The notes under the pieces are model-generated. The model was not told where the DNA came from. It saw nothing but the letters and a program-made list of their open reading frames with translations, and made no database searches. 64,000 nucleotides of DNA. Origin: Cylicocyclus nassatus (taxonomy: Eukaryota > Nematoda > Chromadorea > Rhabditida > Strongylidae). Each line of letters starts with the position of its first letter. Positions within the stretch are counted from its first letter, which is position 1. Of this stretch, positions 12,767 through 22,945 are shown piece by piece. The DNA lies in NCBI GenBank assembly GCA_958299035.1, contig CATQJL010000112.1:43528833-43592832 (forward strand). The letters are read 5' to 3'. The translations under genes and the position numbers were made by a program.

Positions 12767-14150
12767 ACTCTGTTGTGCCGTACAGGTTTGTTATGGCGGC
12801 AGATTTATTGGTACTGGCCTAACCTTTCGACGCTTTCGTCGTCCTCAGAGGCCTGAAAACGACTCAAGGCATCATCCGTAATACCACACCACCAGATATC
12901 TCCTCTAGCCCAGCCAGTTTCGACTTGACTCCAACTTTGCGTCGCAAAAACTTTTGAGACAGATATACTCACCCTCGCACTACCGCTATTCGAATTGTCC
13001 GCACAACTGGATGTGACAAAAGTTGACGGACAAGTGAGTGATACAGTAGAATGCGCATCAAGACGCTATTCACTATCTACAACTCACACAGTGGCACATA
13101 CGGCAGAAACTCGGCGATTACAGAAAGGCACTCATTCTTATTATTCAGTTCTGGAGTCTTTGCGGATATCCAGAAAGCCTCTAGAATCTTCCTAGCCGTA
13201 ATATCTGTTTCAAACGCCAAAATTTTGCATTTGACTGCAAAATCATTTCCGTCATGCGCGTCACTCCTATGTTTGCCCAATGGGGTTACTAAACTCTTCC
13301 TTCTCTTGCCTGCCAGATGTTCTTCTAAGCGTACGCTTAATACTCCACCAGTTTCGAAAATTTAATTTGGTTTGCATTCGAGGCATTCGAGTTGGTATAC
13401 TACTCCCACCCTGGCGCAGTCCCTTTTCTGCTGTATGGACACACATTGCAATTCTCCGTTATACATTGTTGATCGTAAAAGCGATTACGGACAAGCTGTT
13501 TTTTGAGATTGTCGTTCGGTATGTTAACCAAAACAACATCGTCTAGTAGCTGTGCCCGCGAAATGCATTGTTGGAAGGCAGAGCTGACTTCATCTGAAAT
13601 AAACGGGAGGATGAATTATGAGGATTAATGAGGATGTTTCTACAACTATTCTTGCGATACCACTTCATTGTTACGATGCCATTGCTTAACTTGACCAGCG
13701 TGTTTAAGTAAGGCAGCCACCCCTCTCGTGGTTTTTCGCGAGTAACCCGGATGCATTGCGACTGTTGGTTGAGGATTCTAAAAACTCGTCCATTTCGGAC
13801 TGTGTAGAGGTCATCAAACAATAGTCATCGATGTACCGGCAGTACATCAACGGCATTCAACTCAACACAGGCTCTTCGACTTTGCTCATAAAACATATGG
13901 CGAGAACCGGTGCTAGTCTCTGACCCATAGCTAGCCCGCGGATCTGGGAGTAATAAACTCCTGACCATCGAAAGATATTGCAGCGTAAACACTCGCTCAC
14001 TAGGGTCATAACTCGCATCTTGCTAACTCCATAGAAGTTGATGGATCCAGCGTGTTTATCCAACAGTTCCGATAGTGTGCGAAGCTTGATGGTTTTGTAC
14101 ATTTGTGTAAAGTGAGGTCACATCGAATGACTCAATTACACTATGCGGAT
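12767..14150 (-). pseudogene. decayed Penelope-like element, RT plus GIY-YIG C-terminus
   Basis: Read on the minus strand, pieces of a PLE polyprotein appear in order. At about 14,130-14,100 is RT motif A (ESFDVTSLYTNV). At 14,102-13,857 is the block RGLAMGQRLAP. At about 13,845-13,820 is the catalytic YIDD box. At 13,821-13,543 is the thumb region. At 13,280-13,077 is the end of the GIY-YIG region, ending PLCEL before a stop. Frames change several times, so it is inactive. The 3' untranslated part (13,077-12,767) matches the truncated copy at 16,090-16,430 almost base for base in inverted orientation. It is clearly related to, but not the same subfamily as, the copy at 18,570-20,083. Confidence 0.85.
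12816..12854 (-). ncRNA. hammerhead-like hairpin at PLE 3' end
   Basis: On the minus strand: outer stem GGCCT/AGGCC, core CTGAGGA, one base, stem GACG/CGTC closed by an AAAG loop, then GAAA. PLEs are known to carry hammerhead ribozyme motifs with a CTGANGA...GAAA core. Here the stem III segment is minimal or absent, so catalytic activity is doubtful. The three other instances in the window share the layout with different stem bases. Confidence 0.5.
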
Positions 14151-14359
14151 TACATATATTATCATCACTCAATTACACTTACTAAGTCAATGTTGTCGTG
14201 AAAAAACTAAAACAAAAAATGGGACAGAACTTATTACACGACCTAATAGATTTGTGGCCTAATGCAAACTAATCTTGAGATCAATATAAGGATGTCCCAG
14301 AAAAATGTGCTTACTGTTTGATTGTTGGTAACTTTCTCGTAACGAAGTTTTCGAGAAGC

Positions 14360-14480
14360 TTCAAACACCGTTTTGTGGAGCTGGCTTCAACTTAGATCTA
14401 CAGTAAACAGCGGACCACCGATCACTCACTTCAGGTGCAAGAGTACGGTAGGAACTTTCAGTATATAACGCCATTGTGCA
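14360..14480 (+). repeat. dispersed repeat, copy 1 (TTTACAGTA family)
   Basis: This segment contains GGCTTCAAC, then ATCTACAGTA, and about 50 bp later ACGGTAGGAACTTTC. The same ordered words recur near 22,850-22,945, 32,435-32,545 and 44,875-44,980. It is too diverged to define termini by eye. Confidence 0.5.
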
Positions 14481-15084
14481 ACTGGCCGTCCGATTAAAAT
14501 ACTCCAGAAATCCTGGAAGCCTTTCTAAGAATATTTTTATGCATGTCGAATTCATTACACAACTTTTACCAGCTTGAGCTTTTCAAATGGTGTAAACAAA
14601 TTTTCGAGGAGCATCGAAAATTGGTCACTACCGTATATCCAGCATAACTTTTGGAAGGAGCACTACGCTGAAGTGCTGGTTTCACATTTGAAACCAACGA
14701 ATTTGATTAGCCCAGTGTGAGAGTTTTTAGCTCATTCAATTCCTTTTCACAGGCGAAATATGGCTCTCACCAATCGAAACCTTCTTCAAAGTGCCTACCA
14801 TAATCCACAGTACGCACGAAAGACTGATAATCCGGTCTATAGCGTAAATCTATGTCAAAGCCAGCTTTTCAAAAAGGTACCTAAATCTTTTCAAAAGGCT
14901 CTATGACAAGAGCTTATTGATAATCAATAGGCACATCTTCGTGGGGCACTATGCATCGGATTTCAAAAGTTTTACCATGCAATTTGAACTGCTTTGAACT
15001 TTGGCTTTGAAATTTGAACTTTCAAAAACAACTGTCTTTGTGTGGTACCAACTGAGGCTCCTTTACTCTAGTCTCCTATGTTCT

Positions 15085-15335
15085 CGTCATGGGCCCAAAG
15101 CATACCTCACGCGATTTCAGTCGGTGCGATCTGGCACTGCAATACAGCGCGCTTCTGGGCCAGAATTCATGTGTTTGCGCGAACTTGCAAGAGCTACGTG
15201 CCTACGCATGTGAGACCCGCCCACGGTGCGTAGAGGACCATATGTCGCCAGGAAAGGGCGGTCCCCGCGGTCATTTGCAACAAATACGCACCCTTGCATA
15301 TGCACGGAGATGCGCTACTACAGGGCCGTAGATAC
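15085..15335. other. GC-rich island without identified product
   Basis: A stretch distinctly richer in G+C than its neighbours, open in several frames on both strands (plus 15,001-15,331, minus 15,117-15,305). No frame resembles a known protein. It could be a fragment of an exon or of a GC-rich repeat such as that at 25,208-25,323. Confidence 0.3.
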
Positions 15336-15342
15336 AAGTCTC

Positions 15343-15761
15343 CTTTACCAAAATATCAAGCTCCCACTTTTTAGGCCATTACTTCACCAAATGTAAAGCT
15401 CTTTGCATCAGTTGACGAGCATTATAGCAGAAGAATTGGTATCATTTGCATGAACAGACAATACTATCAGACAAGTTTAAGGATAAATCCATTTATGTGC
15501 AAAAAAATGATAGGACCTAGGCAAGTTACATGAGCAACTGCTGCTTATTCGGCAGGCAGAAGACAAGGATTTATTGATGATTTATTGATCATGCTTATGC
15601 ACATAAATAATTTACCAATTATCCTTACGCTATCCCGATGGTATTGTCTGTCCACGCAAATGATACCAACCTTTTGCATTGATGCCCGTTTGCTTATGCA
15701 AAGAGCTTTACACTCGGTGAAGTACTGGCCTAAGCAGTGAGAGGTGGATATTTTGGTAAAG
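15343..15761. mobile_element. palindromic MITE (TTTACCAAAATATC ends)
   Basis: The ~419-bp segment starts TTTACCAAAATATC and ends GATATTTTGGTAAA. The two halves are imperfect reverse complements throughout, including the internal words AGGCCATTACTTCACC and AAGCTCTTTGCAT. There are no open frames of note. Confidence 0.75.
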
Positions 15762-16089
15762 AAAACATATATCCACGGCTCTGCATTTATTGCATAGGAA
15801 ATGAAGAGGTTTTAATGACGAATTTTTTTGAAAAAACCTTGGTATAATCTATTCGGACAACCCCAACTTTGACTATTGAATCAATGAAATTATAGGAACT
15901 GCTCATGCTCGATACTTGCATTTTGAATATTTCATAACTTCTTGTTTGTCCAAAGATATTGCGCGTAGTCAGTGGTTTAAGAAACAGCAAATCATGTGCT
16001 TTACAGCACGAGTGTCTTCTACCATGCACACAATGCGGAGAAATAAGCTGTAGAAAGAAAATACCCAAATTTTTTTACTAATAATAACA

Positions 16090-16430
16090 GCTGAATTTCT
16101 GCCGTATATGCCACTGTGTGAGTTGTAGATAGTGAATAGCGTCTTGATGCGCATTCTACTCTATCACTCACTTGTCCGTCAACTTTTGTCACATCCAGTC
16201 GTGCGGACAATTCGAATAGCGGTAGTGCGAGGGTGAGTATATCTGTCTCAAAAGTTTTTGCGACGCAAAGTTGGAGTCAAGTCGAAACTGGCTGGGCTAG
16301 AGGAGATATCTGGTGGTGTGGTATTACGGATGATGCCTTGAGTCGTTTTCAGGCCTCTGAGAACGATGAAAGAATCGAAACGTTAGGCAGAACGAATAAA
16401 TCTGCTACCATTTAAACAATTACGGCACAA
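16090..16430 (+). mobile_element. 5'-truncated Penelope-like element end
   Basis: The segment begins inside the last codons of a GIY-YIG ORF (a short peptide ending PLCEL then a stop) and continues through about 300 bp of 3' sequence. This ends in the hammerhead-like hairpin and an AATAAATCTGC tail. The same sequence occurs inverted at 12,767-13,110. Truncation at the 5' side is typical of target-primed insertion. Confidence 0.8.
16351..16389 (+). ncRNA. hammerhead-like hairpin at PLE 3' end
   Basis: Outer strands AGGCCT and TTAGGC, core CTGAGAA (one base changed from the CTGANGA consensus), stem GAT/ATC with a GAAAGA loop, then GAAAC. Same layout as the hairpin at 12,816-12,854, with one arm mutated. 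Confidence 0.45.
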
Positions 16431-16913
16431 CAGAATTGGAGATTACACGCAAATTTCGATTTTTCTGCGTGAAGTCATCAAAAACCTAAAGCTTGCACAA
16501 AAAATGGGAGAATTGTGCGATACACGTTTTAAGACTTGCTTTCTCTACCAGAGCAAAGTTAGTGCTAATGGGCCCTTTGTTATAAAAGCACGATTTTTGA
16601 ATTCTGGAAAGAGAGATTTCTCGTGCCGTTTTGCATTGCTTGCTCATAAATGAAAAAATTTTGTAGTAGAGCAAATCGAAACGAAGCTGCAAATGTAGAA
16701 AAAGCAGGTCATAAAGCCGTCGATGCCGATTACTCCGTTTAGAGCAAGGTTCAGATTTTCACCAAATCTTTTCTACAGCTTATATTTGCAATAATGCGCA
16801 TGATTTTCTTCTTCCTAAAACTATCAGTTTCGTGCAAATTTATACTGGAAGAAAAGATATATGGACTTTTGGAAATGTTGCGAACAAACTTCACATGATC
16901 TAGTGATTATTTT

Positions 16914-17400
16914 TTGTATGCATTTAAAACTACAAAGATCCATACTCTTTTCAAGCTTTCTGTCGCATGCGATCGCTCGTACCATGTAGAAAACTGCATG
17001 CTTCTGTGGTTTTCAACCAGAGAAAACACGATTGACTCCTTGAAAAGAGTTCAAAATCATTTACTGCACGGATATTTGCAAGAGCTAGGCTGTTCATGCA
17101 TCATACAGGTCACCAAGAATCGAAACTGGCGGACAATTTACGTCAAAATCTTATTTACAAGATTACGGCTAAAGAAATTAACCTTACAGTGCAAGATTCT
17201 TCGTGTTATCTAATTTCAATATTATTACCAAAGGACATTGCTTCGAGCTTATCATAGTAACGCTCCGGACACAACAACTTCATGACTCTTTTTTGATACG
17301 CATAATTAAAACATGGAATGAACTACTCATGACGGCGATTCAGGCCCTCATTCCCGTCGACGTTTGCGTTCAACAAAGAACTTCAAAAGTAGAAATTTGA
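16914..17400 (+). pseudogene. non-LTR retrotransposon RT C-terminal remnant
   Basis: Two adjacent frames carry peptides typical of the C-terminal end of CR1/Jockey-type non-LTR polymerases. First comes a segment with IDSLKRVQNHLL (family pattern: ...IEKVQRRF...), then RLRLKKLTLQCKIL, then in the next frame HDSFLIRIIKTWNELL (family pattern: SFFxRTVxxWNSLP). Several stops and a frame change at about 17,210 make it non-functional. The upstream RT core is missing, consistent with 5' truncation. Confidence 0.6.
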
Positions 17401-18560
17401 AAGGTTTTTCTAAATACATTTATAGGAAGATGCGACAAACAATCCAATCGGCACCATTACAGGGCAGTATCAGATAGAATTTGTCAAACGATCAGTTGCC
17501 ATTTGTCCTTTGATACTTATTTTCTGCTTCAAAATGTGGGAAACTGATAATATCAGAGTTTGAAAAAGTGCAGAATGTTAGCCAAGCAGATTACTCCAAA
17601 TTGCGAAATACAAGGTTTGATCAGGCAAACTAAGAAATAATCTTGCGAGTGAGCTGCGTTTGAGTGGATGAGCTTTTCTTCAGTGAGCAGTAAAATTTTT
17701 AGAGCACATTTCATTCGGTAATGGAATCGGCATCTTGATGAAGATTAAGAAGTTCTATTATTCCGAAAAATCGCCAAAGATTCAATGCTTATTGCTCTTC
17801 AAAAGCCAGTTCATCCAAAAGCCATCATTTTAATGAAATGTCAACGAATCCCAACGAGAAATGAGGACGGCCGTTGATTTGCTGCGCAGCTCGGTAAGCG
17901 CTACCTAAATTTGAGAAAGTGCCAATTTTTGATGGACGCTGATAACTGCGGTCTTTAATGGCCTACCAGATATTCTTATAGATGTATGTCACCATCTCTC
18001 CTTTTCCTATACTAATTTCTGAACTTGACGTGCCTCAGGTATTGGTTGAGGCTCTTTGTAAAAAGTGCTTGGAAAAGGAACACAAGGAAGTGACTGGTCA
18101 CCTCGTATTTCTTTGCGTTTGAACCTTGTTTTTCGTTATTTTTTGGCCCTTATTCTCAATTGTTCTCGTAGTCTGTGGAGACCGTTGATACTTTACGAAA
18201 TACGCTCTCACTGACGTTCTGAGCAATGGAAAATGAAGGACCCAAACTTAGGAATTTACGCGCATTGTCGGAAATCTGAGTGTTGCCGATTACTGTGACT
18301 CTTCCGTGCAATTAGGACATTCGTTTCGAGCTATGTCACTTGTTACATTGCGGTTTTGCTCGGGTACGTTGCTCTCACCAGTCTTTTGACTTTTGTGAGT
18401 AGCGCTCAGGAGTTTGTCGTACTTTGCACGAAAAAAAGATCTGGCGCTAGATCGAACAGGTTTACAAATCAATCTCGATCCTTTCTCAATCCTCTTCCAA
18501 GTCGGAGTAGCTAGAAGCCGTTGACAGGCCTGTTCTTTAGCGTTACATTTCAAAATACAG
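17401..18560. other. intergenic / possible 5' part of the PLE
   Basis: No recognisable feature. The PLE at 18,570 should have more N-terminal sequence than can be read, so part of this stretch may be its decayed 5' region. A minus-strand frame at 18,290-18,553 (87 codons, basic, with a CPNC pair) is not recognised. Confidence 0.35.
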
Positions 18561-18569
18561 GAAAACAGT

Positions 18570-20083
18570 GTATGCCCGGTCCTTTATGTTCTGGTAAAAA
18601 CGCACAAACTTTCCACTGCTTCTCTTCAGTCTACAGATCCATCGAATTATAAAGTTAGACCCATTATAAGCAGCGTAGGAGGGCCTAATGACAGGATTTC
18701 ATGGTTGCTGAACGTAATTCTTTCGCAGCTGTTAAAACACGTGCCTGCTCATCTTCCCAACACCAATTCCTTCCTTGAGCGCTTATGCAGCGCGCGATTA
18801 GAGGACGAGTGTTTTATGGAATCCTTCGATGTCACCTCACTCTACACCAACGTCTCCAACGCTGATGCTAGCAGGCAGTATATGAGCTTCTATGTGAGCA
18901 TCATAGCTCGCTCAACCTGTACGGTTTTAGCATTAGGCAAGTTATGACGTTGCTAGAGGAGTGTCTCAAGTGTTCCATATTCCGCTGGTCTGGGCAGTAC
19001 TACAAGCAAGTTAGGGGTTTAGCCATGGGGCAAAGGTTGGCACCTACGGTCGCTATAGCCTTCATGTCTAAGGTAGAACGTCCTATTCTTTTGCATAAGC
19101 CCCTTCTATACTGCCGCTATATTGACGAATGCTGCATCGTGTGTTCTACTCAACAAGAAGTTGACACATGTTTTGACATTCTCAATGCGCAGTCGCCCAA
19201 TATCAGATTCACTCGCGAAAAGCCTAACGACAACTGGTTAGATTTTCTTAACGTTCAGGTGTATCTGTCCAGGGGTATATGGCGTACTAAGTGGTTCCGT
19301 AAACCTACTAGTAAAAATATCTTAATACATTACAGTTCAGCACACCCGCGTAACATGAAGCGTTCCGTCATTAGTAATATGTATAGGACCGCTAGAAAAG
19401 TTTCTTCCGGCACACAGGAGCGAACAGCATCTCTAGAGCTAGCCAGATCTGTTGCGGTCTCCAATGGGTACCCTGCTGACAAGAGTTCTCATGGCGGCAT
19501 GTCATATAGTAGCGCACGTCCACAAGACAAAACCAAAATTCCCTTTTGCATACCCTTCGTTGCGGACGACCTTTGCAAGGTGGTTAGGGCATGTCTGTAT
19601 CAATCAGGCCTTCAGGAATATGTTAGAGTCATAGACATTCCTCCCCCTAACCTTAAGAAGCAGCTCATACGCAACCGTGCTTACGACAATATTTGTACGA
19701 CTCCCGATTGCGTGGTATGTCCGTACGGTAGACCAGGTGATTGCATGAAGGCGGGGGTGGTCTATCTCATCACATGTCAGTCGTATGGTGAGGAATACGT
19801 GGGCGAAACAGGGCGACCGGTGTGCGTCCGAATCAAGGAGCACTTAGACGGGCTTGCGAAGGGCAGATCATCAACACCTCTAGGCGCTCATAGCAGGCTG
19901 TGTCATGAAAATGCTACGTTCCGTACGGCTGTCACAATCCTATCGTACGAACCCCAAACAGTAGCCCGCAAAACTCTTGAGGCCTTTTGGATTGCATCGC
20001 GAAATCCAAAAATTAATAGGAAGGAAGAATGCGTTGCCGTTACAAACGAATTGGCACCGTTCCAGACCCTTTGTGGGTTTTGA
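18570..20083 (+). pseudogene. Penelope-like element: reverse transcriptase with GIY-YIG nuclease
   Basis: The frame running through 18,582-18,870 carries LYVLVKTHKL, KVRPIISS and motif A (ESFDVTSLYTNV). The second frame, 18,944-20,083 (379 codons from its first ATG), carries RGLAMGQRLAP, the motif C region RYIDECCIV, the thumb, a Cys cluster (CTTPDCVVCPYGRPGDC) and then a GIY-YIG nuclease (VVYLITC ... YVGETGR ... RIKEHL) at about residues 270-330. PLEs use the nuclease to nick target DNA and prime cDNA synthesis. The two frames join if one base was lost near 18,873, so this copy is almost complete but broken. The usual YxDD box reads YIDE. Most of the N-terminal region is not readable. Confidence 0.9.
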
Positions 20084-20313
20084 CCTACTGGGTCGGGGTC
20101 GGGTCAAGGCGGGGAGTGATTTGAATATATCTATATCACAGCAGCGGCGCTTCACTGTGGGTGGTCGCCTACTCTTGACTGCAAGGCTATAAGGTAAGCG
20201 CTAACTGTTCCTGCTTCTCTCGTTTGTTTCTGGCTCTGTCGGCTATTGGGTTGTACCGATGTGGTGGAGATAGAGCATTTGGGGGGATAGATTACAAATA
20301 TCATCGTCCTTAC

Positions 20314-20351
20314 AGGCTCTGAAGAAGGCGGAGACGCCGAAACGTAGGCCT
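20314..20351 (+). ncRNA. hammerhead-like hairpin downstream of the PLE ORF
   Basis: Strands AGGCT and GGCCT (one G-U pair) enclose the core CTGAAGA, one A, stem GGCG/CGCC with a GAGA loop, and GAAAC. An AATAAAG polyadenylation-type word follows. It lies 230 bp after the stop codon of the PLE. The stem sequence differs from the other copies but pairs perfectly. Confidence 0.55.
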
Positions 20352-20479
20352 AATAAAGCTGTGTATCAATCTTGGCCTTAGCTGAAACAAAACTACTACG
20401 ATTTATCAAGTGTATGTTGTTTTTCTTTCACAGTTCAATGATGCGGTAGATCTTCTTAACTTTCGAATGATCTTCTAAG

Positions 20480-20530
20480 GGTTGCATACTGTTCCCAACT
20501 TCTTATTTGAATTGAGAACAGTATGCAACC
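20480..20530. repeat. perfect 15-bp stem hairpin
   Basis: GGTTGCATACTGTTC at 20,480-20,494 is the exact reverse complement of 20,516-20,530, with a 21-base AT-rich loop. It sits between two PLE-type terminal hairpins. It may be a small MITE or a structured part of a PLE 3' region. Confidence 0.7.
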
Positions 20531-20558
20531 TTTCCCGCACCTAATCCCGCACCATTTT

Positions 20559-20599
20559 AGGCCTACGAAGACGACGAGTAGTCGAAACGCGTTAGACCG
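20559..20599 (+). ncRNA. second, diverged PLE-type terminal hairpin
   Basis: AGGCCTA and TTAGACC (one mismatch) enclose CGAAGA, one C, stem GAC/GTC with a GAGTA loop, and GAAACG. This is the same layout as the PLE hairpin 200 bp upstream but of a different subfamily, so the end of another PLE probably lies here. Confidence 0.4.
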
Positions 20600-20889
20600 C
20601 TGATGTAAAACTGCTTCGCCCAAACCTCGTGCTGGTACATTATACTGACACAGTTTGAATTATGCCAAGGTTTCAACAAGAGAGGACGAAAAACAGAACA
20701 TTGCGTTTCCACAACTAGTTCTTTTCTTGTTCTTGGCAACACTTCAAAACATGCTTGTTTTTGAAACAGTCACAGAGCAGAAATTGGATCTCTCGTTTTC
20801 ATTCCGTGTTGTGATTGCCTGCTGCGAAAATTATTCGAAATGCCGCAAAAACGAAGGATTTTAACTCATGGCAGCGTTTTTTACCAGTC

Positions 20890-21303
20890 TACAAAGGCAG
20901 TGGTTCGGGAAAATCGCAAGTGGGGGATTTCCACAACTACATGGCCTTCTGGACCGGTTGAGTCAGGTACTGTGCTTGAAAAGTCGAAAAAGCGGTGCTT
21001 TTTTGGCGTTTTCCAACCTTGGAGATTGCTGGAGAGGCGGGGCGAGGGATTCCCGTCAACTGTATCGTATTGATTGCCTGGGATGATCAGCCAATTGCCT
21101 CCAAAATAAGTGAAGTTACAGTATATTGCAGTCACTTGCTGGTTATGGCGAGAGTCTCTCGCCCCGCCTCTCCAGCAATCTGCAAGGCCGGTAAACTCCA
21201 AAAGACACTTTTTTTGTCATTCGAAGCACAATACCTGACTCAGCCGAAGGCCATGTAGTTGTGAAAAGCCCCAGTCACAATTTTTCCAAGCCACTGCCTT
21301 TAA
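20890..21303. mobile_element. palindromic MITE of the AAAGGCAGTG terminus group
   Basis: Ends are ACAAAGGCAGTGG and CCACTGCCTTTAA. Internally GCTGGAGAGGCGGGGCGAG near 21,030 pairs with its reverse complement near 21,160. It shares the terminal 10 bases with the elements at 5,346 and 38,631 but not the interior. The overlapping frames on both strands here (20,840-21,258) are by-products of the palindrome. Confidence 0.75.
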
Positions 21304-22160
21304 GGGTTTCCTTTGCTTTTCAACTGTCCTGCTTCTTTTTTCTTCTCCGATTTCCTAAAAACAACCACCATTTTTTATGAGGTGCAGATATTCAAAGAAG
21401 TTTTACTCTTGAGAGCCCATCTATAATATCAAAGCTATGTCTCGTGTAACAGATGAATTTCGCACTCTTCACCTTTGAGTGAAAAAATAGCAAATAGTAC
21501 TACTCATATTTATATTTTCCACACGATCAAAACAAGTTCAAACATCCACTCGCAACTAAAATAACACACACTCACACATACTTACACAAAAATACATTTA
21601 GGGCTCTGCGTGAATTTCAAAATCGGCGATTTCGCGGCCATTCACACGCAGGATGTCACAAGGTTTGGAACCAGTCAAACAATAGCGTACTTTCCAAAAT
21701 CGTTTCAGATAAACGAAGCTAACATCTGATAGTAGAAAAGCATTTAAAAGGAAAAAGATAAGTGAGGGGGCCGCATGTGCGTGATGTTCTAAATACACCT
21801 ATTACAGTCAGTAACCCACTTTCCGCTACGCAACTGTTCGCGCCGTATCGCAGCGAAAGTATTTCGTCTCCTCTCTCCTTTGTCTTTGCTTGGCAGAATG
21901 CCTCGCAAAGCCCTCTCGACGCGGACGCTCAGCTCCATATGAGAGGCTTACCTACCCGTTTTGAAGCATAATCACATATACACACATATCAGTGTTGGTC
22001 CCAGGATTTCGGTCCGGGGGGGGGGGGGGCGTTAGCCACGCACTCCGAAAAAAATTTTGGGGTGCCTCTCAAAACTTCTGCGGGTCCATAGCCCCCCACC
22101 CCAAATAAAATTTTTTTTACAAGTAATTTCAATTTTCAGAAAATTTTAAAGATTATTTTA
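21304..22160. other. no clear gene; one odd open frame
   Basis: Mostly intergenic. A 69-codon plus frame at 21,762-21,971 has a balanced composition but no recognisable motif. A run of 14 G residues lies at about 22,015-22,030. Confidence 0.35.
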
Positions 22161-22164
22161 ATCT

Positions 22165-22717
22165 TACATAAAAGCTGAATGTCTGTATGTATGTATGTAT
22201 GTCTGTCTGTCTGTACGTATGTGCGGAATAGAAAATTCCATTTCTCAACCGATCGGGACCAAACCTGGCACACATACACTCCGGGGCGGGGCGGGTGTCA
22301 TAGGCTACTTTCCGTCATCGATCGATATCGATTTTATCGATTTTTTGCAAAATTTGAGCTACAGGGCTGGTAGTTGGCACAGGGGGGGGGGGGGGGTAAT
22401 CGAGCATGCTGATTACAAATATATTATTGACGGGGCCGGGCGGAGCCGGGTTTGCCAACTAGTGTTATATATAAAGCTGAATGTCTGTACGTCTGTTTTG
22501 AGGAATAGAAATTTTTATTTCTGAACCGATTTGGACCAAACTTGGCACGCATACATTTCGGGGCAGGGAGCGTGTCATAGGCGATATCGATCGATATCGA
22601 TTTTTTGCAAAATTTGAGTTATGGGGCTGGGAGTTGGCACAGGGGGCTAATCGAGCATGCTGATTACAAATATGTTATTGATGACAGGGCCGGGCGGAGC
22701 CGGGTTTGCGAACTAGT
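22165..22717 (+). mobile_element. tandem pair of Helentron-type (HINE/DINE-like) repeats
   Basis: Two diverged units in tandem (22,165-22,463 and 22,464-22,717) each begin TATAAAGCTGAATGTCTGT or a close variant. Each contains CAAAATTTGAG followed by GTTGGCACAGGG and ends GGCGGAGCCGGGTTTG then AACTAGT. A TGTC/TGTA microsatellite follows the first start and poly-G runs interrupt unit 1. Short Helentron-associated elements in animals have this style of start, microsatellite and GC-rich end. The class assignment is from general resemblance. Confidence 0.6.
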
Positions 22718-22849
22718 TACTTATAAAAATAAACAAGTCATTTGCACATTTTTACCATGTAGGTAAGTTTCAAAAACTTCGCGACCCAAGGTGTCCCAAA
22801 ATCTGTACGCACTCTTTAACAGTTGATAACCTCTCTTCCCAGAGGTTTT

Positions 22850-22945
22850 TTGCCAAGTACTATGCAGTAGAGCAGACTTCATTAGATTTACAGTATAGAG
22901 CAAATACCGAGCTCTTCAATGATGTAGCATTACAGTAGGAACTCC
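22850..22945 (+). repeat. dispersed repeat, copy 2 (TTTACAGTA family)
   Basis: Contains GCAGACTTCATTAG, then ATTTACAGTATAG, and later ATTACAGTAGGAACT. Same order of words as the copies at 14,360, 32,435 and 44,875. Confidence 0.5.

Larger units (their letters stand above)
11862..14246. mobile_element. mariner-like element A (hosts a nested PLE)
   Basis: The 5' end reads TTAGGTTGTGTAATAAGTTC and continues through CTGTCCCATTTTTT. The 3' end at 14,246 is its reverse complement with one mismatch over about 34 bp. Both ends are flanked by TA (11,860-11,861 and 14,247-14,248), the Tc1/mariner target. No mariner transposase motif could be read inside. A minus-strand PLE copy occupies about 12,767-14,150, so the PLE inserted into this element, or was captured by it. 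Confidence 0.75.

Noticed and set aside
18290..18553. Minus-strand frame with CPNC pair as a zinc-finger gene
   Set aside because: Only one Cys pair, no further ligands, and it lies where the decayed PLE 5' region is expected.
22179..22524. Plus-strand frames starting MSVCMYVCLSVCTYV
   Set aside because: They translate a TGTA/TGTC microsatellite inside a Helentron-type repeat.
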